Origin: Pigmentiphaga daeguensis
GTDB lineage: Bacteria > Pseudomonadota > Gammaproteobacteria > Burkholderiales > Burkholderiaceae_B
Assembly (NCBI RefSeq): GCF_039523035.1
Contig: NZ_BAAAEN010000005.1
Span: 124,001-188,000, forward strand
Length of the DNA stretch: 64,000 nucleotides
Direction of reading: 5' to 3'
Positions within the stretch are counted from its first letter, which is position 1; every line of letters starts with the position of its first letter. The notes under the pieces are model-generated. The model had not been told where the DNA came from. It worked only from the letters and a program-made list of their open reading frames with translations, and did no database searches. A program made the translations under genes and the position numbers. Below, piece by piece: positions 1-8,612 of this stretch.

Positions 1-306
1 TTCGCCGCGCTGGAAGGCTCGACCGAGACCATCGAAGCGCCCGCCCGAGGCACGCCGCAGATCGATCCGATCCTGCTGCGCCCGGTGGACGACCTCGAAC
101 TGACCGTTCGTTCGGCCAACTGCCTGAAGGCCGAGAACATCTACTACATCGGCGACCTGATCCAGCGTACCGAGAACGAATTGCTGAAGACCCCGAACCT
201 GGGCCGCAAGTCGCTCAACGAGATCAAGGAAGTCCTGGCCGCACGCGGCCTGACCCTGGGCATGAAGCTCGAGAACTGGCCGCCTCTCGGCCTCGAGCGG
301 CCGTAG
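1..306 (+). CDS. rpoA: RNA polymerase alpha subunit, C-terminal part (5' end outside window)
   Basis: The first base is already in frame, so this is the last 101 codons of rpoA. It encodes the alpha C-terminal domain, which contacts UP-element DNA and activators. Visible hallmarks are the RPVDDLELTVRSANCLK stretch and the helix-hairpin-helix segment NLGRKSLNEIKEVL, both nearly invariant in proteobacterial alpha. The frame stops at TAG 304-306. rplQ follows after 208 bases, the standard order at the end of the alpha operon. Identity is certain; only the start is missing. Confidence 0.97.
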   Translation, partial: FAALEGSTETIEAPARGTPQIDPILLRPVDDLELTVRSANCLKAENIYYIGDLIQRTENELLKTPNLGRKSLNEIKEVLAARGLTLGMKLENWPPLGLERP

Positions 307-310
307 GGGT

Positions 311-390
311 CCCCCCCCCTACGCCCTACGGGCGCCCCCCAGGGGGCGGCACTGGCGGACCGGCGGAGCCGGATCCGCTGTGCCTTGGGT
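311..390 (+). repeat. Dispersed GC-rich intergenic repeat, copy A
   Basis: This is a C-run, then a small hairpin (GCCC-TA-CGGGC), a CCCCCC/GGGGG inverted stretch, and the block GCGGACCGGCGGAGCCGGATCCGC. The same order of blocks recurs at 24943-25020, 28971-29092 and, reversed, at 41529-41613, with a short version at 23380-23433. It lies between rpoA and rplQ, so it is transcribed. It may act as an RNA hairpin or partial terminator; that is inference. Confidence 0.7.
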
Positions 391-514
391 AGCGGAGCTT
401 CTTCCGTGCAGTAGTAGCAGTACCGAATTTTTTCACCGGCCCGCGGCGCTTTGCCGATAGAAGAGCTGGAAACCTCGCGGCAAAGCCGCTCTTAGATTCA
501 TAAAGGAAGTCATC

Positions 515-901
515 ATGCGTCACCGTCACGGTCTCCGTAAACTGAACCGCACCAGCAGCCACCGTCTGGCCATGTTCCGCAACATGGCTGTCTCGCTGCT
601 TACGCACGAAGCCATCAAGACCACCCTGCCCAAGGCCAAGGAACTGCGCCGCATCGTCGAGCCGCTGATCACCCTGGGCAAGGAACCGACCCTGGCCAAC
701 AAGCGCCTGGCGTTCGCCCGCCTGCGCGATCGCGACCTGGTCGTCAAGCTGTTCGCCGAGATCGGCCCCCGCTTCAAGGAGCGCAACGGTGGCTACACCC
801 GCATCCTGAAGATGGGTTTCCGCCAGGGCGACAACGCTCCCATGGCCTACATGGAGCTGGTCGACCGCGCGCCGGAAGCCGAAGCCGCCGACGCCGAGTA
901 A
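515..901 (+). CDS. rplQ: 50S ribosomal protein L17
   Basis: The product is 128 residues, the usual size of bacterial L17, starting MRHRHGLRKLNRTSSHR, the family signature. L17 sits in the large subunit near the exit-tunnel side. The start is preceded by AAAGGAAG at the right distance. It closes the alpha operon after rpoA and is followed by a strong intrinsic terminator. The short acidic, Ala-rich tail (EAEAADAE) is typical of betaproteobacterial L17. No oddities were seen. Confidence 0.98.
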   Translation: MRHRHGLRKLNRTSSHRLAMFRNMAVSLLTHEAIKTTLPKAKELRRIVEPLITLGKEPTLANKRLAFARLRDRDLVVKLFAEIGPRFKERNGGYTRILKMGFRQGDNAPMAYMELVDRAPEAEAADAE

Positions 902-946
902 GCAAGGCCAAGCCGGGCTTGCCCCGACCGGATGTCTGGTTTCATG

Positions 947-977
947 AAAACTGCGAGCTTGTCTCGCAGTTTTTTTT
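947..977 (+). terminator. Rho-independent terminator after rplQ
   Basis: The stem CTGCGAG (951-957) pairs with CTCGCAG (963-969) around a 5-base loop and is followed by a run of eight T (970-977). The A-run before the stem extends the pairing. It ends the rpoA-rplQ transcript. Confidence 0.93.
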
Positions 978-1028
978 CGCCCGGTGTATGTTGTCCGCAC
1001 TCGCGGACCTTACCGAAAAGGGCATGCC

Positions 1029-1916
1029 ATGGCTCGTCTGACTGCGCAGGACTTCGACCCTCGACTGCTGGAGCTGTACGACTATTACGTCCACGGCAGG
1101 ATATCCCGGCGGGAGTTCCTGGACCGGGCGGCCAGGTTCGCGGTGGGCGGGCTGACCGCCGCCGGGCTGCTGGCTTCGCTCAGCCCGGACTATGCGCTGG
1201 CCGAGCAGGTGTCCTTCACCGATCCGGACATCGTTGCCGAATACATCGGCTATCCCTCACCCAAGGGCCACGGCACGGTGCGCGGCTACCTGGTGCGGCC
1301 GGCGAAGGCCGCGGGCAAGGTGCCGGGCGTGGTCGTGGTGCACGAGAACCGTGGCCTGAACCCCTATATCGAGGACGTCGCGCGCCGCCTGGCCAAGGCG
1401 GGCTTCCTGGCGCTGGCGCCCGACGGCCTGAGTTCGGTGGGCGGGTATCCGGGCAATGACGACAAGGGGCGGGACCTGCAGCGGCAGGTCGATCCGGCCA
1501 AGCTCATGAACGATTTCTTCGCCGCGGTCGAGTTCCTGATGCAGGGCGACAGGACGACCGGCAAGGTGGGGATCACCGGCTTCTGCTACGGCGGCGGCGT
1601 GGCCAATGCCGCCGCGGTGGCGTATCCCGAGTTGGCCGCGGCGGTACCCTTCTACGGCAGGCAGGCCAGCGCGGCGGACGTGCCGCGCATCAAGGCGCCG
1701 CTGCTGCTGCACTATGCCGAACTGGACAAGGGCATCAACGACGGCTGGCCCGCCTACGAGGCGGCCCTGAAGGCGGCCGGCAAGACCTACGAGGCTCACG
1801 TCTATCCGGGCACGAACCACGGCTTCCACAACGACTCCACGCCCCGCTACGATGAGGCGGCGGCCAGGCTGGCCTGGGACAGGACGATCGCCTGGTTCAA
1901 GCGCTACCTGGCCTAG
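1029..1916 (+). CDS. Tat-exported dienelactone hydrolase family protein (YghX-like)
   Basis: The protein has 295 residues. The N-terminus holds a twin-arginine motif SRREFL (26-31), then a hydrophobic stretch ending near ALA-E, so export by Tat is likely. The rest is a dienelactone hydrolase/alpha-beta hydrolase fold with the nucleophile elbow GFCYGGG (Cys186), an acid in AELDKG and a His in TNHGFHND, the Cys-Asp-His triad of the family. E. coli YghX starts very similarly. I chose ATG 1029 over an upstream frame start at 984 because the homologous N-terminus begins there. The substrate is unknown. It stands alone, running towards the minus-strand catabolic operon. Confidence 0.85.
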   Translation: MARLTAQDFDPRLLELYDYYVHGRISRREFLDRAARFAVGGLTAAGLLASLSPDYALAEQVSFTDPDIVAEYIGYPSPKGHGTVRGYLVRPAKAAGKVPGVVVVHENRGLNPYIEDVARRLAKAGFLALAPDGLSSVGGYPGNDDKGRDLQRQVDPAKLMNDFFAAVEFLMQGDRTTGKVGITGFCYGGGVANAAAVAYPELAAAVPFYGRQASAADVPRIKAPLLLHYAELDKGINDGWPAYEAALKAAGKTYEAHVYPGTNHGFHNDSTPRYDEAAARLAWDRTIAWFKRYLA

Positions 1917-1947
1917 TCGCCGGGGCTGGCCCGGTGGCCGCCAGGCC

Positions 1948-2802
1948 TCATGCCTCGTCGATCACCGGGTTGCGCAGCACGCCCACGCCTTCGACCTCGA
2001 TGTCGCACACGTCGCCGGGCTTGAGCCACACCGGCGGCTTGCGCGCCAGGCCCACGCCCGACGGGGTGCCGGTGATGATCATGTCTCCCGGTTGCAGCGC
2101 CATGCCTTCCGAGCAGGCAGCCACCAGGGTGGCGACGTCGAAGATCATGTCGCGGGTGTTGGCGTCCTGCATCACCTGGCCGTTCAGGCGGCACTGGATC
2201 CGCAGGCCGGCGGCGCCCGCGGGCAACTCGTCGGCGGTGACAAATTCCGGGCCGAAGCCGCCGCTGCGGTCGAAGTTCTTGCCCCACAGCCACTGGTTGG
2301 AGCGGAATTGGTAGTCGCGGATCGAGCCTTCGTTGAACAGCGAATAGCCCGCCACGTGCTCGAGCGCGCGTTCCTTGGGAATGTAGCGGCCACCCTTGCC
2401 GATGACCGCGACCAGCTCGGCCTCGTAGTCGAACTGCTCGGATACCCGGGGGCGTTCGATGGCCTCTCCGTGGGCCACCCAGGACGAGGGGAAGCGCTGG
2501 AACAGCACCGGATGTGCGGGCGGCGCGAAATTGCTTTCGGCGGCATGGTCCACGTAGTTCAGGCCGATGGCGAAGGCCTTGGCGGGGTGTTGCAGCGGCG
2601 GCAGCAGCGCGAGGCCGGCCAGGGCCAGGCGCTCGCCGGGGGCGTTGGCGGCGGCGCGCGCGGCGTCCAGGCCGCCGGGGTCGCGCAGCAGTTCGTCCAG
2701 CGTGGCGGGCAGGCCGCGCGCGGTCAGGTCGACCACGTCGTTGCCGATGCGGGCGCCCAGGGCGGGCGCTCCGGCCTGGTTCTTGAAGGCGATCAGTCTC
2801 AT
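1948..2802 (-). CDS. Fumarylacetoacetate hydrolase (FAH) family protein
   Basis: The product has 284 residues. The N-terminus MRLIAFKNQ and the C-terminal FAH catalytic domain are clear, with the metal-site region (FDYEAELVAVIGK, then NEGSIRDYQFR) and the late block IITGTPSGVG, typical of 2-keto-4-pentenoate hydratase/isomerase type enzymes. Such proteins hydrolyse, decarboxylate or isomerise the acyclic products of aromatic ring cleavage. ATG 2802 replaces a longer frame start because the upstream 62 codons show no family resemblance. It is the last gene of the operon, 19 bases after the ring-cleavage dioxygenase, which supports a lower-pathway role. The exact reaction cannot be read from sequence. 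Confidence 0.9.
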   Translation of the reverse strand: MRLIAFKNQAGAPALGARIGNDVVDLTARGLPATLDELLRDPGGLDAARAAANAPGERLALAGLALLPPLQHPAKAFAIGLNYVDHAAESNFAPPAHPVLFQRFPSSWVAHGEAIERPRVSEQFDYEAELVAVIGKGGRYIPKERALEHVAGYSLFNEGSIRDYQFRSNQWLWGKNFDRSGGFGPEFVTADELPAGAAGLRIQCRLNGQVMQDANTRDMIFDVATLVAACSEGMALQPGDMIITGTPSGVGLARKPPVWLKPGDVCDIEVEGVGVLRNPVIDEA

Positions 2803-2821
2803 GGTGTGTCTCGTTGCCCCG

Positions 2822-3775
2822 TCAGCCGGGGTATTCCTGGTTGGTGATGAAGTCGGCCGGCAGGGGCGGACCCCAGACGTAGAGCGAGTCCTCGGGCGGA
2901 TGGTCGGCGGCGGGCCAGTCCAGTCCGGCCGGAACGTAGTCGATATCGTACGAGTATTCGGCCCAGCTGCCCCAGGGGTCGCGTACATAGTAGAAGTAAT
3001 TCGAGCCCAGCACGTGCCGGCCGACCCCCCAGCCCTGTTGGTAGCCGGCGATGCGCATCTGTTCGGAGCCGCGCCCGACCTCGTCCAGGCTGCCGACGTC
3101 CCAGCTCGAGTGATGCAGGCCGCGCGCGTGCGACTTGGCGAAGGCCACGAGGTGGTGGTCGCTGCCGTGGATGCCGTGCATGAAGGCGATGAGATCGCCG
3201 GAGTGATCCGACACGCGCAGGCCCAGGATGGTCCGGCAGAAGTCCACCATGCGCGTGACGTCGGGCGTGAAGAACAGGACGTGCGACAGGTGGCGCGGCC
3301 GCACCGGCTGCACGCGGCTGCGGGCCGGCGCGGCGCCCTGGCCGGGCGGGACCGGGGCGACGGGGGTGGGCGGGCTCTTGGCGGCGGGCGAGACCTTGTC
3401 CGCCACCACCAGTTGCAGCGGCGTGCCGTCCGGATCGCGCAGCCACAGGCCCTGGCCGTCCGACAAGTCGTGCGGCTCGGTCCGCAGGCCGGCGTCCTCG
3501 ATGCGCGTGCGCATCTCGTCCAGGTCCCGCGCGTGGATGCCGTAGCGCACGTACTGCAGGCGCTTGGTCGCGCTCCCTTCGTGGACGCGGCTCCATACGT
3601 GGGGATGGCCGTGCGTGCGCAGTTCGAGATGGCCGGCCCGGCGCCGCACGTCCAGGCCGAAGGCCAGGTAGAAGCGCTCGGCCTCGGCCAGGTCGGGCAC
3701 CGAGTACACGAAGCAGTCCACCGAATGCACGGCGGCGCGGCGTTCGAGGTGGGTCGTCAGGGCAGAGGCGCGCAC
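2822..3775 (-). CDS. Type I extradiol ring-cleavage dioxygenase (VOC family)
   Basis: The protein has 317 residues with two vicinal-oxygen-chelate halves joined by a Pro/Ala-rich linker (about 130-158). Only the second half keeps the Fe(II) triad expected of extradiol dioxygenases: His165 (HLSHVLFF), His221/222 (GLHHSSWDV) and Glu273 (WAEYSYD). This is the catechol 2,3-dioxygenase arrangement, cleaving next to an ortho-diol with O2. It lies between a Bug receptor gene (10 bases upstream) and an FAH hydrolase (19 bases downstream), as expected for a meta-cleavage route. The substrate is unknown; the companion FAD hydroxylase probably makes the diol. Confidence 0.88.
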   Translation of the reverse strand: MRASALTTHLERRAAVHSVDCFVYSVPDLAEAERFYLAFGLDVRRRAGHLELRTHGHPHVWSRVHEGSATKRLQYVRYGIHARDLDEMRTRIEDAGLRTEPHDLSDGQGLWLRDPDGTPLQLVVADKVSPAAKSPPTPVAPVPPGQGAAPARSRVQPVRPRHLSHVLFFTPDVTRMVDFCRTILGLRVSDHSGDLIAFMHGIHGSDHHLVAFAKSHARGLHHSSWDVGSLDEVGRGSEQMRIAGYQQGWGVGRHVLGSNYFYYVRDPWGSWAEYSYDIDYVPAGLDWPAADHPPEDSLYVWGPPLPADFITNQEYPG

Positions 3776-3785
3776 CGGCGTGCTC

Positions 3786-4769
3786 CTATTCCGGCTTGAC
3801 GCCCGCCATGTCGACGGCCGCGCGCAGGATGGCGGTGTCGTTGCGCAGCGAGGCGGCGAAGGTTTCGGGGCTGTTGCCGATCACGCTCCAGTGCTGTTCC
3901 TCGATCTTGGCGCGCACGTCGGATTGCTGGAGTACGACCCGGAAGGTGTCCGCCAGCTTGGCGACGATGGGCGCGGGCGTGCCCGCGGGCGCGACGAATC
4001 CCATCCAGTTGCCGAAGGGGCGGAAGTCGGGAAAGTCTTCGGTGATGGCGGGCACGTCGGGGTGCAAGGGATGGCGCTTGGGCGTCATGAAGGCCAGCAC
4101 CTTGATCTGTCCTGCCTTCCACTGTCCGAGCAGGCTGCCCACGCTCAGGATGGTGGCGTCGAGCCGGCCGCCCAGCAGTTCCATGGAGAGCTGTCCCGCG
4201 CCTTGATAGGGCACTTGCAGCATGTCGACCCCGGCGGCGGCCTTGAACTGTTCGCCCAGCAGGTGGTTGAACGAGCCGTTGCCGACGTTGCCGAAATTGA
4301 GCTTGCCGGGATTGCGCTTCAGGTAGTCGACGAACTCGCGCGTGGTGTTGGCCGGCACCTTGGCGCTGACCATCAGCGCGACGGGCAGGTCGGCCACTGC
4401 GGTGATGGGCGTGAAGCTCTTGAGCGGCTCGTAGGGCAGGTCCTTGCGCAGGTAGCTGTTGAGCAGCAGGGCCGAGGTGGTGGTCAGGTGGATGTTGTAG
4501 CCGTCGGGCGCCATGCGCGCCGCATAGCTGGTGCCGACGATGCCGTTGGCGCCCCCGCGGTTCTCGAACACCAGCGGCTGGCCCAGCAGCTTGCCGGCCC
4601 GATCGGCGATGAGGCGGCCGATGGCATCGATGGGCGATCCGGTGGGATAGGGGAACACCACGTGGATGGGCTTGTTGGGGTAGGGCTGCTGCGCGCCCGC
4701 CTGCAGCGGGCAGGCCATGCCGAGCAGCGCGGCCAGCGCTCCGGCGATCAGTTGCTTGGCGTGTCTCAT
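3786..4769 (-). CDS. Bug/TctC-family periplasmic solute receptor
   Basis: The product has 327 residues with a Sec signal (MRHAKQLIAGALAALLGMAC..AGAQQ) and the family opening YPNKPIHVVFPYPTGSPIDAIGR, the region that binds carboxylates through backbone contacts. Bug receptors normally feed TctAB-type tripartite transporters, but no TctA or TctB gene is present here, so this is an orphan receptor as is common in Bordetella. The start ATG overlaps the stop of the preceding hydrolase gene (ATGA at 4766-4769), pointing to translational coupling. It likely binds the growth substrate of the operon or an analogue. Confidence 0.93.
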   Translation of the reverse strand: MRHAKQLIAGALAALLGMACPLQAGAQQPYPNKPIHVVFPYPTGSPIDAIGRLIADRAGKLLGQPLVFENRGGANGIVGTSYAARMAPDGYNIHLTTTSALLLNSYLRKDLPYEPLKSFTPITAVADLPVALMVSAKVPANTTREFVDYLKRNPGKLNFGNVGNGSFNHLLGEQFKAAAGVDMLQVPYQGAGQLSMELLGGRLDATILSVGSLLGQWKAGQIKVLAFMTPKRHPLHPDVPAITEDFPDFRPFGNWMGFVAPAGTPAPIVAKLADTFRVVLQQSDVRAKIEEQHWSVIGNSPETFAASLRNDTAILRAAVDMAGVKPE

Positions 4770-5773
4770 CGTGGGTCCTCTTGGGGGGCTACATGGCCGG
4801 GGGACATGGCCCCGGCCTGGGAAAGGGATGTCAGGCAGGCGCGGAATGCCCGGCAGATATCGTCGTTGGCGCGGCGTGCCGCGGCCGAGGCTTCGAAGAA
4901 GCCCAGGAACGGGTGGAACATGTCGTCGTGGCGCAGCAGCGTGACGGGCACGCCGGCGCCGCGCAACCGGTCGGCGTAGGCCAGGCCTTCGCCGTGCAGC
5001 GGGTCGTGCCCGGCCACCGCGATGACGGTGGAAGGCAGTCCGCCCAGGTCGGCGGCGCGCAGCGGCGAAGGCGGAAACGCGGCAGCTTCCCCGGCGCGTT
5101 CGCCCATGTACAGGCGGGCGATGTCGCGCAGGTCGGCGGGGGACAACATCGGATAGTCGCGGCCGTCCGCCTCCAGCCGCAGGGTGTCGCGGGCCATGTC
5201 CAGCCCGGGCACGACCAGCAACTGCGCCGCCAGCGGCCGGCCGGCGTCGCGGCACAGCAGGGCGGCGCTGGCGGCCAGGTTGGCGCCCGCGCTTTCGCCG
5301 GCCACGGCCACGCGGGCCGGATCGCCGCCCAGTTCGCGGACATGCGTCTGTACCCACCGGGTGGCGGCCAGGGCATCGTCGTGCGCGGCCGGGTAGGGAT
5401 GCTCGGGCGCCAGCCGGTAGTCCACCGAGACGACCACCGCGTCCAGGTCGCGGCACAGCTTGCGCGCGATGTCGTCCATCAGCTCGACGCTGCCCAGCAC
5501 GAAGCCGCCGCCGTGGAAGAAGACCACGGTGGCGTGCGGACCCGCCGTGGCAGGCCGATAGACGCGGCCGGGAACCGGGGCGTCGTCCAGGTCGCGCACG
5601 GCGCCCACTTCGGGCAGGCCGTGGCGTTCGCGCGCGGCCAGGATGGCGCGCGCCATGCGCTGGCGAGCCTCGGGCGCGCTGCCGGCGAAGGGCGGCGGGG
5701 CATTCTGCGCGCGCAGGGCGGCCACGATGCGGGCCAGGTCCGCGTCCAGCGGCACGACCGGCGCGGCCGTCAT
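4766..5773 (-). CDS. Alpha/beta hydrolase, hormone-sensitive-lipase type esterase
   Basis: The protein has 335 residues. It shows the HGGG oxyanion-hole motif (87-90) and the nucleophile elbow GESAG (Ser161), then Asp in AGHDPLHGEG and His in MFHPFLGF, completing the triad of the HSL/BD-FAE carboxylesterase family. The YRLAPEHPYPAA block is also characteristic. It is likely cytoplasmic, as no signal is seen. Both ends overlap its neighbours by ATGA (5770-5773 with the amidohydrolase, 4766-4769 with the receptor). In this operon it could hydrolyse an ester or a ring-fission product; the substrate is unknown. Confidence 0.9.
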   Translation of the reverse strand: MTAAPVVPLDADLARIVAALRAQNAPPPFAGSAPEARQRMARAILAARERHGLPEVGAVRDLDDAPVPGRVYRPATAGPHATVVFFHGGGFVLGSVELMDDIARKLCRDLDAVVVSVDYRLAPEHPYPAAHDDALAATRWVQTHVRELGGDPARVAVAGESAGANLAASAALLCRDAGRPLAAQLLVVPGLDMARDTLRLEADGRDYPMLSPADLRDIARLYMGERAGEAAAFPPSPLRAADLGGLPSTVIAVAGHDPLHGEGLAYADRLRGAGVPVTLLRHDDMFHPFLGFFEASAAARRANDDICRAFRACLTSLSQAGAMSPGHVAPQEDPR

Positions 5774-7107
5774 GCCGGCAGCTCCAGTACGTGGGCCTGC
5801 GAGGCCCGTGCCCGCCGCCGCAGCGCCTCGACGTCGATATGCAGCAGCCGCCCCGCGCGCTTGACGGCGCGGCCGGCCACGAACACGGTGTCGACATTGC
5901 CGGGGTGGGCGGCCAGCACCACGGCGCCTACCGCGTCCGATACGGGCGTCAAGTTCAGATCGTCGCCGCGTATCAGTACGATGTCGGCCTGCTTGCCGGG
6001 CGTCAGCGAACCGGTCTTGTGGTCCAGGCCGGTGGCGCGCGCGCCGGCCAGCGTGGCGAACTCCAGCACGTCGCGCAGCGTGAGCGTGGCGGGGGCATCG
6101 GGCACGCGCGAGTGGCCGCCGCCCATCCACGACCGGTAGTAGGCGAAGGCGTGGCGCATCTGGGTGAACATGTCGCCCGCGCATTTGGTCTCGGTATCGC
6201 CGCTCAGGCTGGGCCGGATGCCGGCGGCCAGCAGGCGGTCGAAGGGAATGTCGCCGATGCCCTGGGCGTTCATCTCGCAATGCACGCCCAGCGAGGCGGT
6301 CACCCCGGCATCGGTCATCATCGCGATCTCGTCGCGGCCGCAGAAGCAGCAGTGCACGAAGGTCAGGTCAGGGCCCAGCGCGCCTTCGGCGTGCATCTGC
6401 GCGATCGCGCGTATCGGCGCGTTGCGCGCGTAGGCGCCCATGTGGATGCTGGAGCGCAGGCCCAGTTCGCGCGCCAGGCGCAGGTCGTCCAGCCAGACTT
6501 CGCGGCGGGCCATCTCCGGGCCGCGCGCCGCCATGGCCAGCGTCAGCAACTGGTCGTCCGAGGAAAAGAATTCGCGGCGCAGCCGGCGAATGTCCTGCGG
6601 ATGGCCGCGCTGGCTGTCGAACATCCAGCTCGCGCCTTCGACCAGCGGCCAGCCGTGGCCGAACACGGCCCGCAGGCCGGCGTCGCGCAGCGCCTGGACG
6701 GCGGCGTCGCTGTGCTCGGGGCTGTTCTGCACGTGCGACCAGTCCATCATGGTCGTGATGCCGCCGTCCAGCGCCGACACCGCGCCCAGCAGCGTGCCCG
6801 CATAGACGTCCTCGGCGCGGAAGGCCGCGCCCTTGGCGCCCAGCATCTCGGCGAAATAGATCTGCGGATCGATGTCGGCGTAGCGGTGGCGCACGCAGGT
6901 CTGCCAGGTATGGCGATGCGTGTCGACGAAGCCGGGCAGGACGATCATGCCCCGGGCGTCGAGCTGTTCGGCATCCTCCACCGTCAGTTGCGGGGCGATC
7001 GCGGCGATGCGGCCGTCCTCGATCAGCAAGTCGCCCTGGCGCAGGTCGCCCACCTGGGGATCGACGCTGACGATCCAGCCCTGGCGGATGAGCGTGCGGC
7101 GGGTCAT
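5770..7107 (-). CDS. Amidohydrolase-superfamily deaminase (TrzN/AtzB/8-oxoguanine deaminase type)
   Basis: The product has 445 residues. It has the metallo-dependent hydrolase pattern: GFVDTHRHTWQT with His64 and His66 as first metal ligands, SSIHMGA and FVHCC supplying later His residues, and LSGDTE giving the Asp. Length and layout match cytosine-deaminase-like enzymes that remove amino groups or other leaving groups from N-heterocycles. The gene is coupled on both sides by ATGA overlaps (7104-7107 and 5770-5773). Its presence beside a hydroxylase and a ring-cleavage dioxygenase suggests the operon's substrate carries an amine or an N-heterocycle; that is inference. Confidence 0.87.
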   Translation of the reverse strand: MTRRTLIRQGWIVSVDPQVGDLRQGDLLIEDGRIAAIAPQLTVEDAEQLDARGMIVLPGFVDTHRHTWQTCVRHRYADIDPQIYFAEMLGAKGAAFRAEDVYAGTLLGAVSALDGGITTMMDWSHVQNSPEHSDAAVQALRDAGLRAVFGHGWPLVEGASWMFDSQRGHPQDIRRLRREFFSSDDQLLTLAMAARGPEMARREVWLDDLRLARELGLRSSIHMGAYARNAPIRAIAQMHAEGALGPDLTFVHCCFCGRDEIAMMTDAGVTASLGVHCEMNAQGIGDIPFDRLLAAGIRPSLSGDTETKCAGDMFTQMRHAFAYYRSWMGGGHSRVPDAPATLTLRDVLEFATLAGARATGLDHKTGSLTPGKQADIVLIRGDDLNLTPVSDAVGAVVLAAHPGNVDTVFVAGRAVKRAGRLLHIDVEALRRRARASQAHVLELPA

Positions 7108-8612
7108 GCCCGGGCCCCGCGCAGCCAGCGGGCCAGTTCGGCGCGTACATCGCCGGCCTGTTGCACGGACGTGCCGGCCCAGGCGATGTAGCCGTCCGGC
7201 CGCACCAGCATTCCCTTGACGTCGGTCAGCGCGGCGGGCGCGCGGCCCAGGCGCGCCTGCACGCAACGCACGGGCAGTGCGTCCAGCGGCAGGCTTGCGT
7301 ACTGGTTGCTGTAGCCTTCCAGGTCCAGCAGCACGAAGCGCCGTTCGCGCAGCAGCTCGGCCAGGCGCACGGATTGGCCGTCCAGCGCGACCAGGTCGAT
7401 GTCCGGCGCGTGCTGCCCGGCCAGCGGATGGCTGCCCGGCGGCGCGGGATAGGGCCGGGTCAGGCCGCACAGTTCGCGCACCAGCTTGCGCTGCACGTCG
7501 GGCAGCGGAATGTACTCGCGCTGCATGCGCCGCTTCAGCGCCACGCCCTCGGGCTCGAAATTGAATTGCAGCGCGCACTGGGTCGCGACGCTGTCGAGCA
7601 GGTCGCGCATGACCGGCAGGCGCTCCTCGTCATAGCTGTCCAGGATCGCGGCGTCGCTGTGGCCCTGCACGACGTGGGCCAGCTTCCAGCCCAGGTTGAA
7701 CGCGTCCTGCAGGCAGAAATTCATGCCCACGCCGCTGGCGGGGTAGTGGATGCGCGCCGATTCGCCCACCAGGAATACGCGGCCGCTGCGCAGCGTGGGC
7801 ACGGCGCGCATCTGGTCGTCGAAGCGCGACGCCCAGCGATGGCCGCGGATGCCATAGTCGGTGCCGTGCACGTCGCGTATGCATTGCAGGGCTTCTTCCA
7901 GGGTGACGGGTTCGTCCTTGGCCGCATGCCGCCGGTCGCGGTGCACGATGTTGAAGCGGGTGATGCCGGCGCCGAAGGCGTAGCCGCGCACCCAGCCCAT
8001 CTCGTTGTCGACGTTGATGCGGCCGCCGGGCCAGGGCGCGTCCAGTTCGGCATCGATCACGATGCCGCGGAACGAGCCGCCGCGGCCGTCGAAGGGAAGC
8101 CCGGCCTGGCTGCGCACGACGCTGCGGCCGCCGTCGGCGCCGACCAGGTAGCGGGCGCGCAACGTGGTCGCCGTGCCGTCCCCGCCACCGACGTCCACCT
8201 CGACTCCGTCCGCGGATTGCCGCACGACCCGGGCTTCGACGCCGCGCCGGATCTCGGCGCCGCTTTCCTCGGCCCAGGTCCACAGGATTTCCTCGGTCAG
8301 GTTCTGCGGCAGGCCCAGCGTGAAACCGTAGCGGGTCTCCAGGTAATGCCACTCGATGGGATGGAAACCCGCCCAGATGTGCGAAGGGCGGAACGGGTAG
8401 GGGCTGATGTCGCGCGTGCGCCGGATGAAGCGGTCGGCGATGCCGCGCGCATCGAACAGTTCCAGCACGCGCGGCAGCAGGGTGCCGGCGCGCGACTGCA
8501 CGCCTTCGGTGCGTCGTTCCAGGACCAGGGTCCTCGCTCCCGAGCCGGCCAGTTCGGCGGCCATGGTCAACCCCGACGGGCCGCCACCGACCACGATCAC
8601 ATCCCACTGCAT
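7104..8612 (-). CDS. FAD-dependent aromatic hydroxylase (PheA/TfdB/MhpA family)
   Basis: The protein has 502 residues. The N-terminal dinucleotide motif VVGGGPSG (GGGPSG 9-14), the DG motif VGADGGRS (160-161) and a C-terminal thioredoxin-like region (about 400-500) fit class A flavoprotein monooxygenases. The third FAD-ribityl motif is altered: where the family has GDAAH, this protein has GESAR (Glu284), followed by normal IHYPASGVGMNFCLQDAFNLGWKLA-type residues. It is first in the six-gene operon, divergent from a LysR gene. It likely hydroxylates the ring before extradiol cleavage. Confidence 0.88.
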   Translation of the reverse strand: MQWDVIVVGGGPSGLTMAAELAGSGARTLVLERRTEGVQSRAGTLLPRVLELFDARGIADRFIRRTRDISPYPFRPSHIWAGFHPIEWHYLETRYGFTLGLPQNLTEEILWTWAEESGAEIRRGVEARVVRQSADGVEVDVGGGDGTATTLRARYLVGADGGRSVVRSQAGLPFDGRGGSFRGIVIDAELDAPWPGGRINVDNEMGWVRGYAFGAGITRFNIVHRDRRHAAKDEPVTLEEALQCIRDVHGTDYGIRGHRWASRFDDQMRAVPTLRSGRVFLVGESARIHYPASGVGMNFCLQDAFNLGWKLAHVVQGHSDAAILDSYDEERLPVMRDLLDSVATQCALQFNFEPEGVALKRRMQREYIPLPDVQRKLVRELCGLTRPYPAPPGSHPLAGQHAPDIDLVALDGQSVRLAELLRERRFVLLDLEGYSNQYASLPLDALPVRCVQARLGRAPAALTDVKGMLVRPDGYIAWAGTSVQQAGDVRAELARWLRGARA

